Source of the DNA: Cacajao melanocephalus
Lineage: Eukaryota > Chordata > Mammalia > Primates > Pitheciidae
Assembly (NCBI GenBank): GCA_963573385.1
Contig: CAUYLG010038350.1
Coordinates: 1-64,000 of the forward strand
Length of the DNA: 64,000 nt
Direction of reading: 5' to 3'
A model generated the notes under the pieces. The model saw only the letters and a list, made by a program, of their open reading frames with translations, did no database searches and was not told the DNA's origin. The first letter of the stretch is position 1. The number at the start of each line of letters is the position of its first letter. The position numbers and the translations under genes are program-made. Below are positions 1 through 15,719 of the stretch, piece by piece.

Positions 1-1217
<1,217 letters not shown>

Positions 1218-1219
1218 GC

Positions 1220-1518
1220 CGCCGGGCACACACAGTGGCTCACGCCTGTAATCCCAGCACTTTGGGAGGCTAAGGCGGGTGGATCACTTGAGGTCAGGAG
1301 TTCGAGACCAGCCTGGCCAACATGGTAAAACCCTGTCTCTACTAAAAATACAAAAATTATCTGAGTGTGGTGGCAGGTGCCTGTAATCCCAGCTACTTGG
1401 GAGGCTGAGGCAGGAGAATCGCTTGAACCCAGGAGGAGTTTGCAGTGAGCTGAGTCACAGCATTGCACTACAGCCTGGGTGACAAGACCAAAACTCTTGT
1501 CTCAAACAAAATTAAATA
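1220..1518 (+). mobile_element. Alu element (AluS-like), full length
   Basis: A dimeric Alu with left arm, A-rich linker and right arm, ending in an imperfect A-rich tail. Near-direct repeats of the form 'aaaacnnaaaaagc' flank it (about 1206 and 1518) and are probably its target-site duplication. Confidence 0.93.
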
Positions 1519-2108
1519 AAACTGAAAAAGCAAAAATACCTACACACGCAAATTACCTAGAAATAGGAGTCTGGAAGCAACATATAGCCAAGGAGCCGAA
1601 AATGCCTTTATGATTGCCTTTAAGGAATGGAGAAATCGAATGGGGATATGGTAGGGCAGGCAAGGGTCAAATATATATCTTTATAAGCCTGGACATGATT
1701 TCACTTATTAACCTGTGCAAATGTATTATTAATTTGAGGGAAAAATTACATTTTTTAAAAGTTTATGGCTATAGTAAATGCAACATTATATCTTCAACAC
1801 TTTGGGGAAGAATTTATTTTCAACATCAATATGGTAATACTAGAAAGAGCTTATAGATTAGAAGTCATAAATACCACTAAACCAAAAAATGAACACTAAG
1901 AAGCTATACAAGATAAATTATTAAGCCAACTTACTTTAACATCAAATTTTCTTTATACTGAAGGGAAGACTAGTTCTTATCAGATGTATATAATAAATCA
2001 TGGGTGATAATCCTGCTTTCATAAAGTTGCCACACGGTAAAAAGTTTCTACGATTACTTCCCAATGGTTTTATGTATCTTTAAGTATCTGTACCAGCACA
2101 ATCATCAA
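1519..2108. other. Intronic sequence without recognisable feature
   Basis: AT-rich sequence. Short open frames on either strand show no family resemblance. Nothing supportable was seen. Confidence 0.5.
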
Positions 2109-2126
2109 ATATTTTATACAATATTT

Positions 2127-2200
2127 GGCGGGCATGATGGCTCATGCCTATAATCCCAGCACTTTGAGAGGCTAAGGTAGGCAGATTACTTGAAGTCATG
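2127..2200 (+). mobile_element. 74-bp Alu 5' fragment lacking tail
   Basis: Only the first ~74 bases of an Alu are present. The fragment is flanked by near-identical copies of 'tattttatacaatatt' (2110-2125) and the same sequence lacking one TA (2201-2214). This looks like a target-site duplication around an element that has lost its 3' part and A-tail. Confidence 0.8.
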
Positions 2201-2214
2201 TATTTTACAATATT

Positions 2215-2965
2215 AAACACAAAAGACAAAAACAACTTTTTTGATACCTAAAATTGGCAATTCTTTGTATATTACCTTCTAATATTCCTCCTGACTAATC
2301 TTCCTTTTATAAATGTTCCAGGTTTAGTATCATTTCTAGCTTATTTTTTTCCTTGGATCTAAGAAACAGAAAAACAAAAAAAAACTAGCTTTGGTTAGCT
2401 CCACTCAAGCTAGAGAAACTGTTCCTTGCAGTACAATATAGACAATAAAAACATGCAGAGGGAGAGGGTATGGAATCTCTTTCCAGCTTAGAAGTCCCTT
2501 ATTTACATAAACTGCAACTAAACTTTTCTACCTTTACTACACCAAATCAGTGGAAAAAATAAAAGATGATCAGCTATTTGAATTAAATATTTGAAATATG
2601 TAAAACAGTAGAATGCTCTAAGTGCATTTCAGCAACAAAAACTTGCTCTTAAATGTTTCCCACCAGTACTTAAAATGCTCAGCAATATAGCTGCATGGCA
2701 ATAAGTATAGTGAATGTTTCTGAATAAACTTTTAGTATCTTAAGCACCTTTTCCTGAGAAAAACAGATTTCAAGGTCTTCTCCCTTGTGATCTGCCTCTT
2801 TTCCCAACCCCTTAACTGACCTAATTGCCTCTTTTCAGAACTTACCCTAGATGATCTCTCTTCCACCACTGAAAAACCTTCATCTAGTAAAGCTATGCTA
2901 TACCGTAGTAAAGTTAGTATGCTCTAGCAGGCTATACTATAGTAACACATACTCTGCCACAGTAA
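2215..2965. other. Intronic sequence without recognisable feature
   Basis: AT-rich non-coding sequence with no repeat family I can name and no splice-bounded open frame. Confidence 0.45.
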
Positions 2966-2969
2966 AGAG

Positions 2970-3165
2970 TTGAGTCCTTCAATCTACACTGCCAGAATCT
3001 GAATCCCAACTCTACTACTAGCTGACCACATGGTTCAATTACTAAAGCTGAGATCTTAATTTCATTATCTACAAAATAGAGATCATGGTAACACTTGTTT
3101 TTATAAAAACATACAACACACTTAGAACAGTGCCTGGCATATATTAAGGGCTCAAGTAAATATAA
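2970..3165 (+). mobile_element. MIR element
   Basis: Diverged but recognisable MIR body: 'gaatcccaactctactacta', then a 'tctacaaaatagagatcatgg' block, then 'cttagaacagtgcctggcat'. Confidence 0.75.
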
Positions 3166-3269
3166 AATATCAAGATCCCAACATGAAAACTCAAGTAAAC
3201 ATGAGATTCATCAAGGTGCTGAGAAAGAATAAAGACCCTCTACTTTCTCCTCCCAATATTAACTCTATG

Positions 3270-4650
<1,381 letters not shown>

Positions 4651-4851
4651 TTTCAAGAAATGATTGTATTAAGTACTGATGAGTTAAAATCATCAAGTCC
4701 TATTGCTTCTAGTTCCAAAAATATATACTGATGGTTCTCATTTACTTCATCTCTATCATTAAAGTCTCTTCTGTGAACTACTCCCACTCCCTCCCCAAAA
4801 AAACTATTCTCAATATAAAAAGCAACAACATCTTTTAAAAGTATAAATCAG

Positions 4852-4990
4852 GGCCAGGCATGGTGGCTCATGTCTGTAATCTTAGCACTCTGGGAGGACA
4901 AGGCGGGCAGATGGCTTAAGCCCAGGAGTTCAAGACCAGCCTGGACAACGTAAGGAGATCCTGTTTCAGTTTAAAAATTTTTTTAATTAT
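4852..4990 (+). mobile_element. Free left Alu monomer (FLAM-like)
   Basis: Only the left arm of an Alu (about 120 bases) is present, followed by an AT-rich tail and an (AT)n stretch near 4985-5015. No right arm follows. Confidence 0.8.
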
Positions 4991-5034
4991 ATATAAAAAT
5001 ATATATATATAAATAAATCGTGTCAATATCCTAT

Positions 5035-5500
5035 TTCACTTTCAACTGTCTTCTATTACACTTGGAATAAAATCTAAACTCCTTACTTTGGCCCACAAGC
5101 CCTTTATGATCCGGTCCATGCCTACCTTTCTGACTTCATTACTCCCACGTTACTCCTCTCATTCCTTTCTATCTACGTTCACTTTGTTCTGATGCAATAA
5201 CTCTGTTCCTAAAACACATCTGTCTCATTCACTGCCTTGGCACCCCAACTTCTATACCTAGAATACATTCCCTTGGCTCTTCATCTGCCTGGCTTCTCAA
5301 CATTTAGTCTCACAGCTTGAATATCTGCTTAGAGAGACCCTGCCTGATTGTTGTATCAAAACCTAAAATTATCTCATTTATCTTTTAAATTGTATATTGT
5401 CCTTCCCTCCCTAAATTATAAATTCCTCAAGGACAGGGATTGTTAAATATATACTACACAGCATTAAAAACTTTACATAGAGTAGACTAGACTTCAATGA
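5035..5500 (+). mobile_element. L2 LINE 3' end
   Basis: Sense-strand L2 3' region: 'cttactttggcccacaagcc', 'tttatgatccggtccatgcc' and the later 'aaattcctcaaggacaggga' are diagnostic landmarks. It is heavily diverged. Confidence 0.8.
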
Positions 5501-5559
5501 TTATTTCACAAAATGCCAGTCTTTCAAAACCAAAGGAATATTACCAGGACATTGGTTTA

Positions 5560-6870
<1,311 letters not shown>

Positions 6871-7480
6871 TTGTATTTTATTAACTGCTTTTTATTCCAC
6901 TCATTTTATATAAATGTATGTCATTACATATTATTTATATCATTAAATATAAATTATGCACATCAATTTGATGCTTATGGATAACTATCAACACAGGATG
7001 TGATTAAGTTTCAATATTATTATTACTCCCAAAATAAGATTTTATATAAATATATTCTTATGTTTATAAAAGTATCACCTAATACAAATTGATATAAATT
7101 TTGTTCTAAGACAGTCTGGATAACTTTGCAAAAGAATGCTAAGAATGAGAAATCAGTATAATCAAACTAATGTTTTCATATATATGTAATAGGTAAAAAA
7201 AAAACAAAAAACAAAAAAAAAACAACACTATGCAAAATAATCTTTATTCAGATGCTTTGGAAAACTTTAATTCAACATTATCCATATAGCTTAAAGTTCT
7301 CATATAAAATCTGTCCTGTCACTATAGTGGTTTTAACTGAATGATGCATATTTAGCAAAATGAGTATTTTTTAATATTACATTGGCCAAATTAACTGGAA
7401 ACAATATCTTAGTAACAAGGGCACTTTTGGCATCTGAAGATTAATCCTATAAGTTGAAGGTATAGTCAAAAGCATTCTTC

Positions 7481-7512
<32 letters not shown>

Positions 7513-7740
7513 GACCATGTGGCAGATAGTATCGTGACACTAAAGAATTTACTTTTGAGTAGCTGGGTCTGTGTCACTCCTTTCACAGCTACTGCACACA
7601 ACTAAATGGCACTCATGCAAAGTAACAAATTACTTTCCCTATTTAACTGGTTTTTATGAGGAAACTCTTATTAATTTTTCTAATTTTTTAACCTTATTTG
7701 AGAAAACTAGGAGAATTTTTGCTGGGATATAGACAGTTAC
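6871..7740. other. AT-rich upstream intron of STX19 with isolated 28-A tract
   Basis: AT-rich sequence immediately left of the STX19 coding exon. It contains a mixed A/C tract near 7197-7224 and an uninterrupted run of 28 A residues at 7484-7511 with no recognisable retroelement before it. No exon was recognised. The STX19 5' non-coding exon is expected further left, outside the window. Confidence 0.5.
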
Positions 7741-7811
7741 GTGAAGTCAACTGCTACTGGGGGAAAATACCAAATTTCTACTTGTTCAATACAATCATTT
7801 TTGCTTCTTAG

Positions 7812-7824
7812 GAGGAAAGGGAAG
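7812..7824 (+). promoter_or_regulatory. STX19: STX19 coding-exon 3' splice site and 5' UTR remnant
   Basis: A pyrimidine-rich stretch ending 'tttttgcttcttag' (AG at 7810-7811) precedes 13 bases of 5' UTR and the ATG at 7825. The open frame continues upstream through the acceptor to 7741, but those codons are intronic. The ATG has A at position -3, a good Kozak context. Confidence 0.75.
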
Positions 7825-8709
7825 ATGAAAGACCGACTTCAAGAACTAAAGCAGAGAACAAAGGAAATTGAACTCGCTAGAGACAGTCATGCATCAACTA
7901 CAGAAACAGAGGAACAAGGGGTGTTTCTGCAGCAAGCTGTTATTTATGAAAGCGAGCCTGTAGCTGAGAGACACCTACATGAAATTCAAAAACTACAGGA
8001 AAGTATTAACAATTTGACAGACAATGTTCAAAAATTTGGGCAGCAACAGAAAAGTCTGGTGGCTTCAATGAGAAGGTTTAGTCTACTGAAGAGAGAGTCT
8101 ACCATTACAAAAGAGATAAAAATCCAAGCAGAATACATCAACAGAAGTTTGAATGATTTAGTTAAAGAAGTTAAAAAGTCAGAGGCTGAAAATGGTCCGT
8201 CATCAGTGGTCACAAGAATACTGAAATCTCAGCACGCTGCAATGTTCCGCCATTTTCAGCAAACTATGTTTATATACAATGACACAATAGCAGCAAAGCA
8301 AGAGAAGTGCAAGACGTTTATTTTCCGTCAGCTTGAAGTTGCTGGAAAAGAGATGACTGAAGAAGAAGTAAATGACATGCTTCATCAAGGAAAATGGGAA
8401 GTTTTTAATGAAAGCTTACTTACAGAAATCAATATCACTAAAGCACAACTTTCAGAGATTGAACAGAGACACAAAGAACTTGTTAATTTAGAGAACCAAA
8501 TAAAGGATTTAAGGGATCTTTTCATTCAGATATCTCTTTTAGTAGAGGAACAAGGAGAGAGCATCAACAATATTGAAATGACAGTGAATAGTACAACGGA
8601 GTATGTTAACAATACTAAAGAGAAATTTGGACTAGCTGTAAAATACAAAAGAAGAAATCCTTGCAGGGTACTGTGCTGTTGGTGCTGTCCATGCTGTAGC
8701 TCAAAATAA
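7825..8709 (+). CDS. STX19: Syntaxin-19, Qa-SNARE, complete coding sequence
   Basis: STX19 is a syntaxin (Qa-SNARE) that takes part in vesicle docking and fusion. The frame encodes 294 residues, the size I know for the family member, and has no break. An N-terminal helical region resembling the syntaxin Habc bundle is followed by a SNARE motif at about residues 208-270, with the central-layer glutamine at Q243 in the segment 'LLVEEQGES'. Unlike most syntaxins it lacks a C-terminal transmembrane helix. It ends in CRVLCCWCCPCCSSK with seven cysteines (C280, C284, C285, C287, C288, C290, C291), which fits membrane attachment by S-palmitoylation. The start was chosen because a splice acceptor lies 13 bases upstream and the ATG begins MKDRLQELKQ, as in the family. 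The whole coding sequence lies in one exon. The gene is nested, in the opposite direction, in the ARL13B intron after exon 3. I am confident of the identity from recognition of the protein. Confidence 0.96.
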   Translation: MKDRLQELKQRTKEIELARDSHASTTETEEQGVFLQQAVIYESEPVAERHLHEIQKLQESINNLTDNVQKFGQQQKSLVASMRRFSLLKRESTITKEIKIQAEYINRSLNDLVKEVKKSEAENGPSSVVTRILKSQHAAMFRHFQQTMFIYNDTIAAKQEKCKTFIFRQLEVAGKEMTEEEVNDMLHQGKWEVFNESLLTEINITKAQLSEIEQRHKELVNLENQIKDLRDLFIQISLLVEEQGESINNIEMTVNSTTEYVNNTKEKFGLAVKYKRRNPCRVLCCWCCPCCSSK

Positions 8710-8875
8710 AGAAGCTATTTTAGAATTTTCCAGCATTAGGGTAAAAGATATCTCATATTTCAGTGTCTTGTATTGTTTTTCTTCATCTCATGATCCATTC
8801 ACATACCTTTCATCACTGTTAAGTTGTAATTGTCCCCTTTAACCCTAACCCAATAAAATTACAGAAACTTCTGTA
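8710..8875 (+). promoter_or_regulatory. STX19: STX19 3' UTR with poly(A) signal
   Basis: A canonical AATAAA lies at 8852-8857, 143 bases after the stop codon. Cleavage would be expected about 10-30 bases further on. Another AATAAA overlaps the stop codon itself (8705-8710) but is an unlikely signal because it would leave no UTR. Longer 3' UTR forms cannot be excluded. Confidence 0.7.
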
Positions 8876-9054
8876 GCTAGTTACATAAAACACACCTTTA
8901 TTTAATTAAAGTAAAAACAATATGGTTACTATCAACTTACAAGTTAACTACCGAAAATGAGCTGAATAATCTTAATTTTCTGGTGAGGTATCAAGCTCTA
9001 TATTACCCATTTTTCTCATCTGTTATGTAGTACCTAGGCAATCCATTTGGCTGA

Positions 9055-9412
<358 letters not shown>

Positions 9413-9639
9413 CTTTATCAAATCTTTTATCCTCAGATGATAAGTTAACTCAATGCTTGACAGATCAGGGAAAAGTCAACTATGTACTTGAAGAATCTAA
9501 TTAGCAACTGCAGCTGAATCTAGCTTAAGGAATAAGAAGGTGAGTTAAGGCACTGCTTTCTTGAACTTGGGTCCATACAGGGCAATGTATTACAGATTGG
9601 CAGATAAAGGCAAATTAAAGGCAACTGCATTCTTAAATA

Positions 9640-11250
9640 TTTTGCCATGACTTTATGATAATGCTATCCTATACTATGAGCTAGGGATACAGTCTAAATT
9701 CACACAGCACAGAGACAGAGTTTTGCAACTCACATTCCAGTGGAGAAAGCAGATAACAAACACAAAGACAGTGTTAAGTTCTGGGCAGAGACTTAAAATG
9801 AAAGGGCAATGAGATGAGGTAGAGACTGTCAAGGGGTGTGTCTTTAGGTTGGGTAGTCAGTGAAGACCTTTCTGAAATGTGAAATTTAAGTGACGATCTG
9901 AATGAGTACAAGGGACGGTATATTCCAGGCATAGGAAGCAAATAGTACAAAGACCCTAAGGAGGGTATGAATTACTCTATGCAAAGAAAAATAACAATCC
10001 AGCTGGGGCATAGTCGGAAAAAGGCAGTGAGATACGAGATGAGGTTAAGAAAAGTCAGCAAAGGCTAGATTTAAGGTTTTGTAAGCTACGGAAAGAAGTC
10101 TGAAGTTTACACAATGTAATCAACACAAGGCTCTCAGATTGTTCTAGACCTGATAGTAATATTACATAATTTACACTTGAAAAAGATCATTCTATCTACT
10201 GCATGAAGAATGGGTTAGAACGGATTTGGGGGAGGTGAGTAGAAGACAAGCATAGAGGTATAGAAAACAATTAGAAGGTCAGTGCAGCAGGAAGAAAAGA
10301 TGCAGGCTTGCGCTAGGATTATAGAGGAGGTGGTGATGGTGGCAGCAGCAATAGCAACACTAAAGATGAATAAAGTGCCTGCAATGTCCTAGTCATTGTT
10401 CCAATAATTTCAGAGTGGATAAAGTATGAAGTAGACACTATTATTACAATTTTACCAATATGAATACTGAGGTGCAATGAAAGTAAGTAACCTGTTCCAG
10501 GTCACGGAAACTGCACATAGTGGATTGGGATATGAACCCAGGCAGTCTGACTCCAGAACCAGCTCTTAACCCTTCTCTTACTACATACTATATAGTAGCA
10601 AGGGGAAAAAATTAGATTAACTTCTGATAGATTTAAAAAGTAGAATTACAGAATACTGATTAGATCATGACGTCATATACTGAGATGGGAAAAGACAGAG
10701 ACGAAGGTTTCAGAATTGGCCGTGAGAAGGAAATCAAATATGTTATTTTGGTCAAGAGAGTCTGAAATGACTATAAAATGTCCAAGTGGAGGTTTTCAGG
10801 ATATTAGCTGTATCAGTAGGAGCTCTTGTGATATGCCAGGATTCGAAGTTCAGATTTGAGTCATCTGAGCAAACAAATGGTATGTGAGGTGGTATGAAAA
10901 GCACGTGGATGTACAAAACTGGAAGCCCAGAAAACTGCCTGGGGTATTTCAAAATTTAGCCTCAAAGCAGAAGAGGAGTTAATAAAAGAAACTAACTGAA
11001 ACTGTCAATGAGGAACGAGGAAAGTCAATGCAAAAGGAGAGTTTAAAGAAGGAATAATCTGAAGAGACAGTCAACTTTAGGTAAAATAAGAGCAGTAAAA
11101 TAACAATAGATTTGGCAGCACAAAGGCAATTATTGACTCCAAGAAGACCAGTTTCAAGGAATTATAGAAACAGAAGCACAAATGCAGTCTGCTGAGGAAA
11201 GAATGTGACATGAAGAAATATAGCAGCCACTACAGGCAATTCTTTCCAAT
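9640..11250 (-). mobile_element. Long L2 LINE relic
   Basis: Antisense L2 landmarks run along this stretch: 'cagtggagaaagcagataac', 'gaagacctttctgaaatgtg', 'tattccaggcataggaagca', and later 'aatgtccaagtggaggtttt'. The element is interrupted by a MIR near 10400-10600. All frames are broken. Confidence 0.65.
10390..10600 (-). mobile_element. MIR element inside L2
   Basis: Antisense MIR landmarks: 'atactgaggtgcaatgaaag', 'taacctgttccaggtcacgg', then 'gatatgaacccaggcagtct'. Confidence 0.7.
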
Positions 11251-12685
11251 TTGAATCAGGTACTATAAAAAGTAGTCAATAGCTAGAGAGATATGTAGAG
11301 TGAAAGGATTCCACTATACTTCCAGGCAAGAAACATAAAAGCACATTCTGTTGAGAGGAACAATCCAGAGAAAGAAACTCCTCACATAAGAAAGGGAAGG
11401 ATACTATGCAAGAGCAGAAAGAGGTAGAATCTGAAGCAGAAATGGAGAAGCTGGACTGGGTAGGAAGAGAAACCGTTCTTCCGTACTATAGAAGAAAAGG
11501 CGGGATTTAGGAATAAAAGCACAGTTGAGTAAATTTACTCAACTATTTCCTTAAAGAATTCAGGCAAAAACTGAAAGCACAATGAGGTTAAGGGAGAAGA
11601 GAGAGAGGACAAGGAGGGAAACTGCCATTTTGAGAGAACAACAAACATTCTAAGAAAGATATGAAGATAACCAGGCAGTTATCGTAACTTTAACGTGAGA
11701 TCAGCCATCAGTCACGTACTATCCATGTTTGGCATTTGGGTGCTGGCACAGAATGTGTAGATAACTCGGTCTAACCAAGACAGTGGCTTTTCCACATATG
11801 TACAATGAAGGAAAATATGTCAAGAGAGCTTGGGAGTATTTGAAATGACTGAATTTTATATGTAAAATATGTATTTCATAAACACTACAAAATAATTTTT
11901 AATTTATAAAATATCACAAAATTGAAGAGCTTTCCATTGTGTCAGTTATCAAGCACTGCTAGAGAAAAAGCTGTTTCACATATCTCAGCTTCAAATGTTT
12001 AAGAAACATTATTAAAAAAAAGATAAACTTAAAAAACGATAAAACGCCACAGCTGAGTAGTAATAGACATCTCTCTGCTGTTCCTTCTAAAACTTTTTCT
12101 ACAGCCTTAGTGATACTTGTTTATAATTGTTCCTAAATTGTCTATTATGAAAACTGATAATATTGAGTACTATTTAATATTCATCAGTATAATCACATCC
12201 AGATGAATTTGAAAAATATTTTCTTATAGCATTTTATATTCGCATATAGTGCTTTTAAAGCAAGACTTAAGCACAAAAAAAAATCATGAAATGATGTATC
12301 AGAAACCATTTTCATTGTTCCATTTTCAAACCAATTAATATCACCCTAATCTATACAAAAAAGGTAACATGATAATTAGTTGTGAGAATTTTGTATATTT
12401 TATTTACACACGTATTAGGCATTAAAAGTGGATATTTTTTCTTAAAATAATAACCTTAAGGGGAAAAAGGTCTTAAAAGAGGTGAAGGCACAATATTGCA
12501 ATATTGGAAGTATGCAATAATAAAAATAAAAATTACTATGAGCAGTAAAGCTCATCTTCGTAACTACTAAACTGTGCCATTTTCCGTAATTACAAGCTTC
12601 ACAGGGCTTGAATTCATAAGATGAACTACTCTGAAACTGGTTCTCGTAATTCATCTACACCTGGACAAAGTATATTATCAATAGT
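11251..12685. other. Intronic sequence without recognisable feature
   Basis: AT-rich intron. The purine-rich part up to about 11650 may continue the L2 relic. The rest has no family I recognise and no splice-bounded open frame. Confidence 0.4.
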
Positions 12686-12689
12686 AACA

Positions 12690-12850
12690 ATATTCATATC
12701 CATCGCATTTACAGAACACTAGCGAAATGCTGCACTAGAGGCCTGAGAGGTTTTAAACGCATTATTTGGAATTCTCGTAACAAGACAGGTATTATAATCC
12801 CTATTTACAAGTGCAGACATAAAAGCTTACAAAGATTAAGTAACCCACCA
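12690..12850 (-). mobile_element. MIR element (partial)
   Basis: Diverged antisense MIR: 'gacaggtattataatcccta', then 'gattaagtaacccaccaagg'. Confidence 0.55.
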
Positions 12851-12881
12851 AGGCCTTTCTTACTTACACTATCTCGTATAC

Positions 12882-13030
12882 CAGTAGTTCTCAGTTTTTG
12901 CTATGAGTCAGAATGATCTGGAGAACACGTGGGGGAAAAATCTCCAAAGCATTTCTAGTCTCACCCTCAAAAATTCTGAAGGTCTAGGCTAGGCCGATGC
13001 TGATGCAGGTGGTTCATGGACAACATCTCG
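12882..13030 (+). mobile_element. hAT-type DNA transposon fragment (MER20-like)
   Basis: It begins with the hAT terminal sequence 'cagtagttctcagtttttgc' and continues with a MER20-like body ('gagtcagaatgatctggaga'). The right terminus is missing or too diverged to see. Confidence 0.55.
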
Positions 13031-13912
13031 CTGCCTAGTAACACCGTCAAAGAGTTATTTTCTGTGTTACTTTGTTTTTAACTAGATTGAAGTGATAGGG
13101 GAGGTAGGGATGGGAACTTCTGCAGGCTCCCAGGGCTTAAATTACCCGCAAAATCAATCAGCTGAGGAGCTTTACTGTCAACTACAGCTGTTATGAAGCT
13201 GAATGCCATGAAGAGACAAAAGGAATCATTCAATAAGGACGTCTGGAGATGAGTCAACAGTATAAGTAAATGACATTAATGAAGACGACAGAGTGGTAAG
13301 GCTCCACTGAAAGGAGAGAAATCTTAAGCCAGTGGGCCTTGTAAATTCAGTAAGTCGCAGCTTCAGAAGGTGAAATGAGTCAACAAGGGACTCACCACTC
13401 ACCTCACTCCATCTAAGGATCAGCTGGTTACGTCACACAGGCAGACCGCAACTCCATATTGACGGTCTGCAGCATTCTAAAACAGGACTCAGATTCTCCT
13501 CTTCTTACTTAAACGTCTAATGTGATAAAAGTACGTTCAATTCCATTTCTGATCACCGTAATAGGATAACCATAACCTATTTAACTTCTCCTGGGCACTT
13601 ACGATGAGGAATGTGACTAAAAGAAAGTTGCAAACGAACATGCTGCTGTAATACTACCTAGAAGGAAGGTGAGTCAAATAAGCATAAAAAGGTTGGAACC
13701 AAAAAAAAATAGTCCATGTTGTAAAAGTAGTAATTAAAGTCTGGTTATTGTCTCTCCTAATATGGAAACTCACTGACAGGGTTTTTCAACTTTTTACTCG
13801 TAAACTTCTTTAGAATCTGCTCACAAGAAAAACATCCATAAACTTGGAACTGTGTGTATGATTTCAGAGGGCCTTGGGAGGGCATTCATGGTGCAAAGAC
13901 CCTGGGTCAAGA
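13031..13912. other. Intronic sequence without recognisable feature
   Basis: Mostly unique-looking sequence of slightly higher GC content than its surroundings. No repeat family, RNA gene or exon was identified. Confidence 0.4.
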
Positions 13913-13915
13913 ATT

Positions 13916-13970
13916 ATTTATTTATCTGTCTACCTATCTACCTATCTACCTATCTATCTATCTAATTTAT
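13916..13970 (+). repeat. (TCTA)n / (CTAC)n microsatellite
   Basis: Imperfect tetranucleotide repeat of TATC/TACC units. Confidence 0.9.
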
Positions 13971-14104
13971 TTTTCCTGCCCCTTGAGGAGCAGGACTACC
14001 CCACAGACAGCGTGTCCAGAGTAGCCAAGAAACTTTCTTTATTGGAATGTTCATAACATCCAGTAAGATCAAAGCAGAGCTATTTGTTGTCTTCCACGAG
14101 TGAA

Positions 14105-14133
14105 ACTCTCTCTCTCCCTCTCTCTCTCTCTCA
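14105..14133 (+). repeat. (TC)n dinucleotide repeat
   Basis: Nearly uninterrupted CT/TC repeat with one CC interruption. Confidence 0.9.
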
Positions 14134-14169
14134 TATAAATACATATATATCACTTTTGTTGTCATCATT

Positions 14170-15366
14170 CAATTTGTGAGGACTGGCCAAAAGTTAAGTT
14201 AGCTCATGTAACTCCACAGAACAGCAGGCAGTGTGTAATGAGAAAGTGGCACCTTCTGATAGTTTGAGAGTGCTAACACAAGTAGAATTGTTATTATCCT
14301 AAAAGAAAATTTTAGCCTGTGCGTCTCCAGGTTTACTCTGGTTAAAAGTATTAGGAGATTCAACTATAAAAAGAAGGGGTAATTTATAATCTCTCTGAGG
14401 CCAACTTTTAAGACTCCATAGGTACTAGTGAGATGGGGTGTAGAAAGAGCATGTACCTTCTTATGATATCAGTTTAACCCTGGACTGCTGAAAATTTCAA
14501 TAGATTAAGCTGTTTAAAATATGGCGCAGCTCAGTTTATTCCTCAGGTAATCAACAAATCATGTCTTGTACTATTAATGGAAAATTTCTATACTGTATGT
14601 TGAGCTTAAAATTTGGGATTACTGCTGCTTTGAGTGCTATTTAAACAGTTGCAAAAACTATTTCCTTTTTTCTTGGAAAGGCCTACTTTGTCAAGACTAC
14701 CTAGTTGAAAGTTTTTTTGTTTGTATTTTTTAAAAATATCTCAAGGGCCAGCTACATTAATTAAGCTCTAAACAGTTAAGGGAGGTGGGGAGTAGGCAAG
14801 AGTAGATAACATAACTCATACCCTACAGTACATACCCTAGAGTAGATAACAATTCATACCCTAAAGTTAATTTCTAAACAGTTGAGGTGAGAGAAAAAGG
14901 ACTTTCTAGGTTAATATGACTGCAAAGCATATGTTTGCATGGCATTTATTTTTACTCTCTTTAAAAGGAATGCAAATCATTTTTACCTTTTTATTGAAAT
15001 TGGTTCTGAAGGTTCATGCTACTCTACACAGCTGAATACAAAGAATCAGGATATTTTACAACTACTTTTATTATAGAAGAAGCATTTAACTAAGCCCAAA
15101 GAAGTACAGTGACTCGTCAGGGTTATCAACAAATTCACAGTAGTCCTTAGAATCCAGGTTCTAGACTGTCTTCTCCCTAAACTAACAGGTTTTTGACTTT
15201 CACTACTTATTTCAGAAAATTTTAATTAAAATATTATGCTGATTAATAAATGCTATATAATTGCCAAAAAGAACTTCTGAGCTAATAAAACAAAGAAACT
15301 CAATCACGTTCAGATTCTGACTTTTCAAGAAAAACCTCCAGTTTGTGACATCAAATAAAATCTGAC
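14170..15366. other. Intronic sequence without recognisable feature
   Basis: AT-rich sequence. A short phrase around 14815-14870 ('ataccctaaagt...') is locally repeated. Nothing else is supportable. Confidence 0.4.
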
Positions 15367-15719
15367 TGATATGGTTTTACCTCTGTGTCTCTACCCAAAT
15401 CTCATCTTGAATTGTACTCATATAATTCTGTGTTGTGGGAGGGACCTGGTGGGAGACAATTTGAATCATAGGGGTAGTTTCCCCCATGCTGTTCTCGTGG
15501 TAGTGAATAAGTCTCACGAGATCTGACGGTTTTACCAGGGGTTTCTGCTTTTGCATCTTCCTCATTTTCTCTTGCCACCGCCACATAAGAAGCACCTTTT
15601 GCCTCCTGCCATGATTCTGAGTCCTCCCCAGCTATGTGGAACTGTAAACCCAATTAAACCTCTTTTCCTTCCCAATCTTGGGTATGTCTTTATCAGCAGC
15701 GTGAAAAAAGACTGAGACA
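15367..15719 (+). mobile_element. Solo MaLR LTR (THE1/MSTA-like)
   Basis: It starts 'tgatatggttttacctctgt' and ends 'gactgagaca', with internal landmarks 'tgttgtgggagggacctggt', 'tgaataagtctcacgagatc' and 'tgtctttatcagcagcgtga'. All are typical of THE1/MST LTRs. No internal region adjoins it, so it is a solo LTR. The flanking 5-mers ctgac and ctggt share only their first three bases. Confidence 0.92.

Noticed and set aside
7741..7824. Extension of the STX19 frame 28 codons upstream
   Set aside because: A good splice acceptor lies at 7811 and the upstream codons are intronic. The family N-terminus begins at the ATG at 7825.
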